NCBI GenBank assembly: GCA_947175145.1
Contig: CAMWLY010000012.1
Span: 1-37,303, forward strand
DNA length: 37,303 nt
Reading direction: 5' to 3'
Source of the DNA: an uncultured Muribaculaceae bacterium
Lineage (GTDB): Bacteria; Bacteroidota; Bacteroidia; Bacteroidales; Muribaculaceae
Positions 35,277 to 37,303 of the stretch are shown here, one piece after another. The first letter of the stretch is position 1, and the number at the start of each line of letters is the position of its first letter. The position numbers and the translations under genes were made by a program. The notes beneath the pieces were generated by a model. It worked only from the letters and a program-made list of their open reading frames with translations. It did not search any database and was not told the origin of the DNA.

Positions 35277-37078
35277 AACTGAATATCAATATATTGTTGC
35301 TTTTGCTCGCTTCCTGTCTGCCGGCAGCGGCCCAGACCGGGCTTAGCGACAATCAGCGCCCTGTGGGTTACACGGTGACTGACCGCATCGATGTGGAGGG
35401 CGCATATTTCGGGCAGGCCGCTACCTATCAGATAGGTGCGCTTATGGATGCCGATATGCTGAAGCCATACACCGGCTGCAAGGTTGTGGGTGTGCGCGTG
35501 GCGGCTGCCTGCGACCTCGGTCGCTCACCGGTCTTTCTGACCGCCGAGCGCAATGGTGAACTCGTGAACCTTCACTCTCAGAATCAGAAACTCTTTCAGG
35601 GCTGGAATAATGTGTTTTTTAACGGTGACGGATTCGATATCACCGGCGAAGAAGGCTTGTTTTTCGGATTTGCATACACTGAAACCGCCGACATGGTTAC
35701 CAATGAAACCGGAGGTATCTGCACTGTGGGCGATGACCAGAACGACTCTTTCAAGTTATTGATGTCTAATTCTCTCTATGAGGTGACCGGTGTCGGTAAA
35801 CTCTGCGTGCAGCTGATAGTCGATGTGACTAACCTCCCCTCTCACTCAATTGCGCTGCCGATGTTCGATTATGGCTTCCGCTTCAAGAACATCAAGGAGG
35901 ATATGGAAATATTCACAATGGTGCAGAATACCGGACGCGCAGCTGTAAACAATCTGCGCATGGGTGTGCAGTTCGATAATCTCGACCCGAATTATTATGA
36001 TGTAAACATGAAGTTGGGTTCGGGGGAAAGTGACTCATGGCAGCAGATCATCAGCATGAGCGGCCTCGCTGTCGGACGACACAAGATGACTGTATGGGCC
36101 GAGCAAGCCGATGGTGAAAACATCGCTGCCGACCGACGCGGCACCAAGACCGTATGGTTCGGCCTTTATGATGAGACTATGCCCCGCAATATGGTATATC
36201 TTGAACAATACGCATCTCCGCAATATCCGGCAAGCGCAATGTTCAACGATGTCTATGATCAGCTTTATGATGAGCGTTTCGGTGATATATGTCGAGTGAC
36301 CATGCACATACCGGGCAGCCCTCTATATGTGGAAGGCTCTGACTATTTTCAGAATCTTTATGCCTACACATATCCTTGCTTCACGGTGAACCGCGCATAT
36401 TTCCCCGGTGAAGCCCACACGGCCTATGATTTCAATGATTATTTCGGGGTTCTTCCCACCGATTTTCTGGCATTGATCATGCATGATATAATAGATCAGG
36501 ATGTGAGTTCGCCTACATTTGCGAGTGTTGACGTAGAGGGTGAATATGACGCAGCTTCAGGCAAACTGCGCGTGACAGCCACAGGATCCGCTCTTGAAGA
36601 TGCGGAGGCAATCTGCGGCCCGCTTGCAGTAACTCTCATGGTGACTGAAGATGATGTGGTTTCACCCCAGACTGTGGTTACTTCAACCGGCGGTACACGC
36701 AAGGATTCATCATACAAGCATCGAGACACACTGCGCGGATTCATAACCGATGCCAAGGGTGACGGAATCACATTAGACGATGATAAGAATTTTGAACTTA
36801 TCCGCGAGTTTACTGTACCGGCGGACTGGAATAAATCAAATCTTAAGGTCACTGCTCTGATTCATTCGGCCAACACGGCCCCCGGTCAGGGATTCGAAGA
36901 TGTGCTCAACTGCGCGCGCGCCGATGTGAGGGATGCGAGCGGCGTACCCGAAATCTCCGACGACAGCGAAATGACTCCGGAGTATTTCAGCCTTGACGGC
37001 CTGCGCCTGAAAGAGGCTCCGAGAAGCGGTATTTATGTAGAGCGTCGCGGTGAACGCGCCAAACTTATGACCCGCTGA
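35273..37078 (+). CDS. Omp28-like secreted protein lacking the usual cysteines
   Basis: A 601-residue protein with signal peptide MKLNINILLLLLASCLPAAA. Residues about 20-300 form beta-rich domains. From about residue 305 the sequence MVYLEQYASPQYPASAMFND, then YPCFTVNRAYFPG, fits the Omp28 pattern. In most Omp28 proteins the corresponding point has a C-x-x-C-P-type motif (FTGxxCxxCP), here SPQYP, so the thioredoxin-like redox site appears lost. The end (FSLDGLRLKEAPRSGIYVER) again resembles the short sorting tail. It is the last gene of the four-gene operon, overlapping its predecessor by 4 bp. Confidence 0.7.
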   Translation: MKLNINILLLLLASCLPAAAQTGLSDNQRPVGYTVTDRIDVEGAYFGQAATYQIGALMDADMLKPYTGCKVVGVRVAAACDLGRSPVFLTAERNGELVNLHSQNQKLFQGWNNVFFNGDGFDITGEEGLFFGFAYTETADMVTNETGGICTVGDDQNDSFKLLMSNSLYEVTGVGKLCVQLIVDVTNLPSHSIALPMFDYGFRFKNIKEDMEIFTMVQNTGRAAVNNLRMGVQFDNLDPNYYDVNMKLGSGESDSWQQIISMSGLAVGRHKMTVWAEQADGENIAADRRGTKTVWFGLYDETMPRNMVYLEQYASPQYPASAMFNDVYDQLYDERFGDICRVTMHIPGSPLYVEGSDYFQNLYAYTYPCFTVNRAYFPGEAHTAYDFNDYFGVLPTDFLALIMHDIIDQDVSSPTFASVDVEGEYDAASGKLRVTATGSALEDAEAICGPLAVTLMVTEDDVVSPQTVVTSTGGTRKDSSYKHRDTLRGFITDAKGDGITLDDDKNFELIREFTVPADWNKSNLKVTALIHSANTAPGQGFEDVLNCARADVRDASGVPEISDDSEMTPEYFSLDGLRLKEAPRSGIYVERRGERAKLMTR

Positions 37079-37266
37079 GTTAGCAGAAAATCAAATAAAA
37101 CTGCCATTTTTGCAATAGGTTCAAAAAAAAGAGGTATATTTGCAAGCTGAAAGATTCCACCGCCACGGGCGGTGGAACTTGACGCGCTTTTAAACATCAG
37201 CGTATAACCCTCGCTGACAAACAGTTAACCTCGAAAATAAATAAATAAAATAACAACAAAACAAAA
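37079..37266 (+). promoter_or_regulatory. secDF promoter and structured leader
   Basis: TTG (37110-37112) and -7 box TATATTTG (37135-37142) are separated by 22 bp. Transcription near 37149 would give a leader of about 118 bases. The leader starts with a perfect 10-bp hairpin (37155-37164 with 37168-37177, loop ACG) and has a second one (37197-37202 with 37212-37217). No T run follows either hairpin. Confidence 0.6.
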
Positions 37267-37303
37267 ATGCAGAACAAAGGGTTTATCAGCACCATTGCGA
37301 TTC
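37267..37303 (+). CDS. secDF: Protein translocase SecDF, start only
   Basis: Only the first 12 codons are in the window: MQNKGFISTIAI. Bacteroidetes SecD-SecF fusion proteins begin MQNKGF followed by the first membrane segment, so this is a good match although very short. The full product would use the proton gradient to assist Sec export. The identification rests on this N-terminus alone. Confidence 0.7.
   Translation, partial: MQNKGFISTIAI

Overview
The window looks like chromosome from a Bacteroidales bacterium, most likely Muribaculaceae. This rests on TAnnTTTG -7 boxes with a TTG about 20 bp upstream, the gene order glycogen synthase / DUF4270 lipoprotein / panC / panD, a Bacteroidetes-type SdhCAB (frdCAB) operon, large secreted proteins with a shared short C-terminal tail, and a SecDF start typical of the group. 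The family-level placement is inference. No tRNA, rRNA, CRISPR array or insertion sequence was recognised.

Positions 1 to about 11,200 are the right-hand part of an integrated element, almost certainly a prophage; its left end lies outside the window. The order from right to left is: junction with the host; a two-gene cargo cassette (STAS-GHKL ATPase plus STAS-like protein) between two perfect 45-bp direct repeats; a CI-like repressor without a peptidase domain; a switch region with two promoters that face each other; a Cro-like protein; an excisionase-like protein; a possible tRNA-like structured RNA; a small membrane protein; a tyrosine integrase. A long leftward early operon follows: DUF1064 nuclease, zinc-finger protein, DnaD-like initiator, DnaC-like loader and many small phage proteins. 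Several of these small genes are under 60 codons. The far left is AT-rich and holds two DUF5053 proteins.

The element has cut the last gene of a host operon. Leftward from about 15,890 the operon reads glycogen/starch synthase, DUF4270 lipoprotein, CapA-like protein and an Uup-type ABC-F ATPase, with overlapping or closely spaced genes. The ABC-F reading frame breaks exactly after its second Walker B motif, where element sequence begins.

Rightward from 16,087 come panC, panD, ffh and a second, intact ABC-F gene. Then comes the succinate dehydrogenase/fumarate reductase operon, whose cytochrome b subunit has an unusual C-terminal extension of about 115 residues, followed by a strong terminator. 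From 24,605 to 37,078 four large secreted proteins lie in one direction: CARDB/Ig-like, choice-of-anchor J twice, and Omp28-like. All end in a related tail that resembles a sorting signal. The window closes with the promoter, a hairpin-rich leader and the first codons of secDF.

The best candidate for something undescribed is the repeat-bounded STAS/GHKL cassette beside the lysogeny switch, inside a prophage that has truncated an ABC-F gene.
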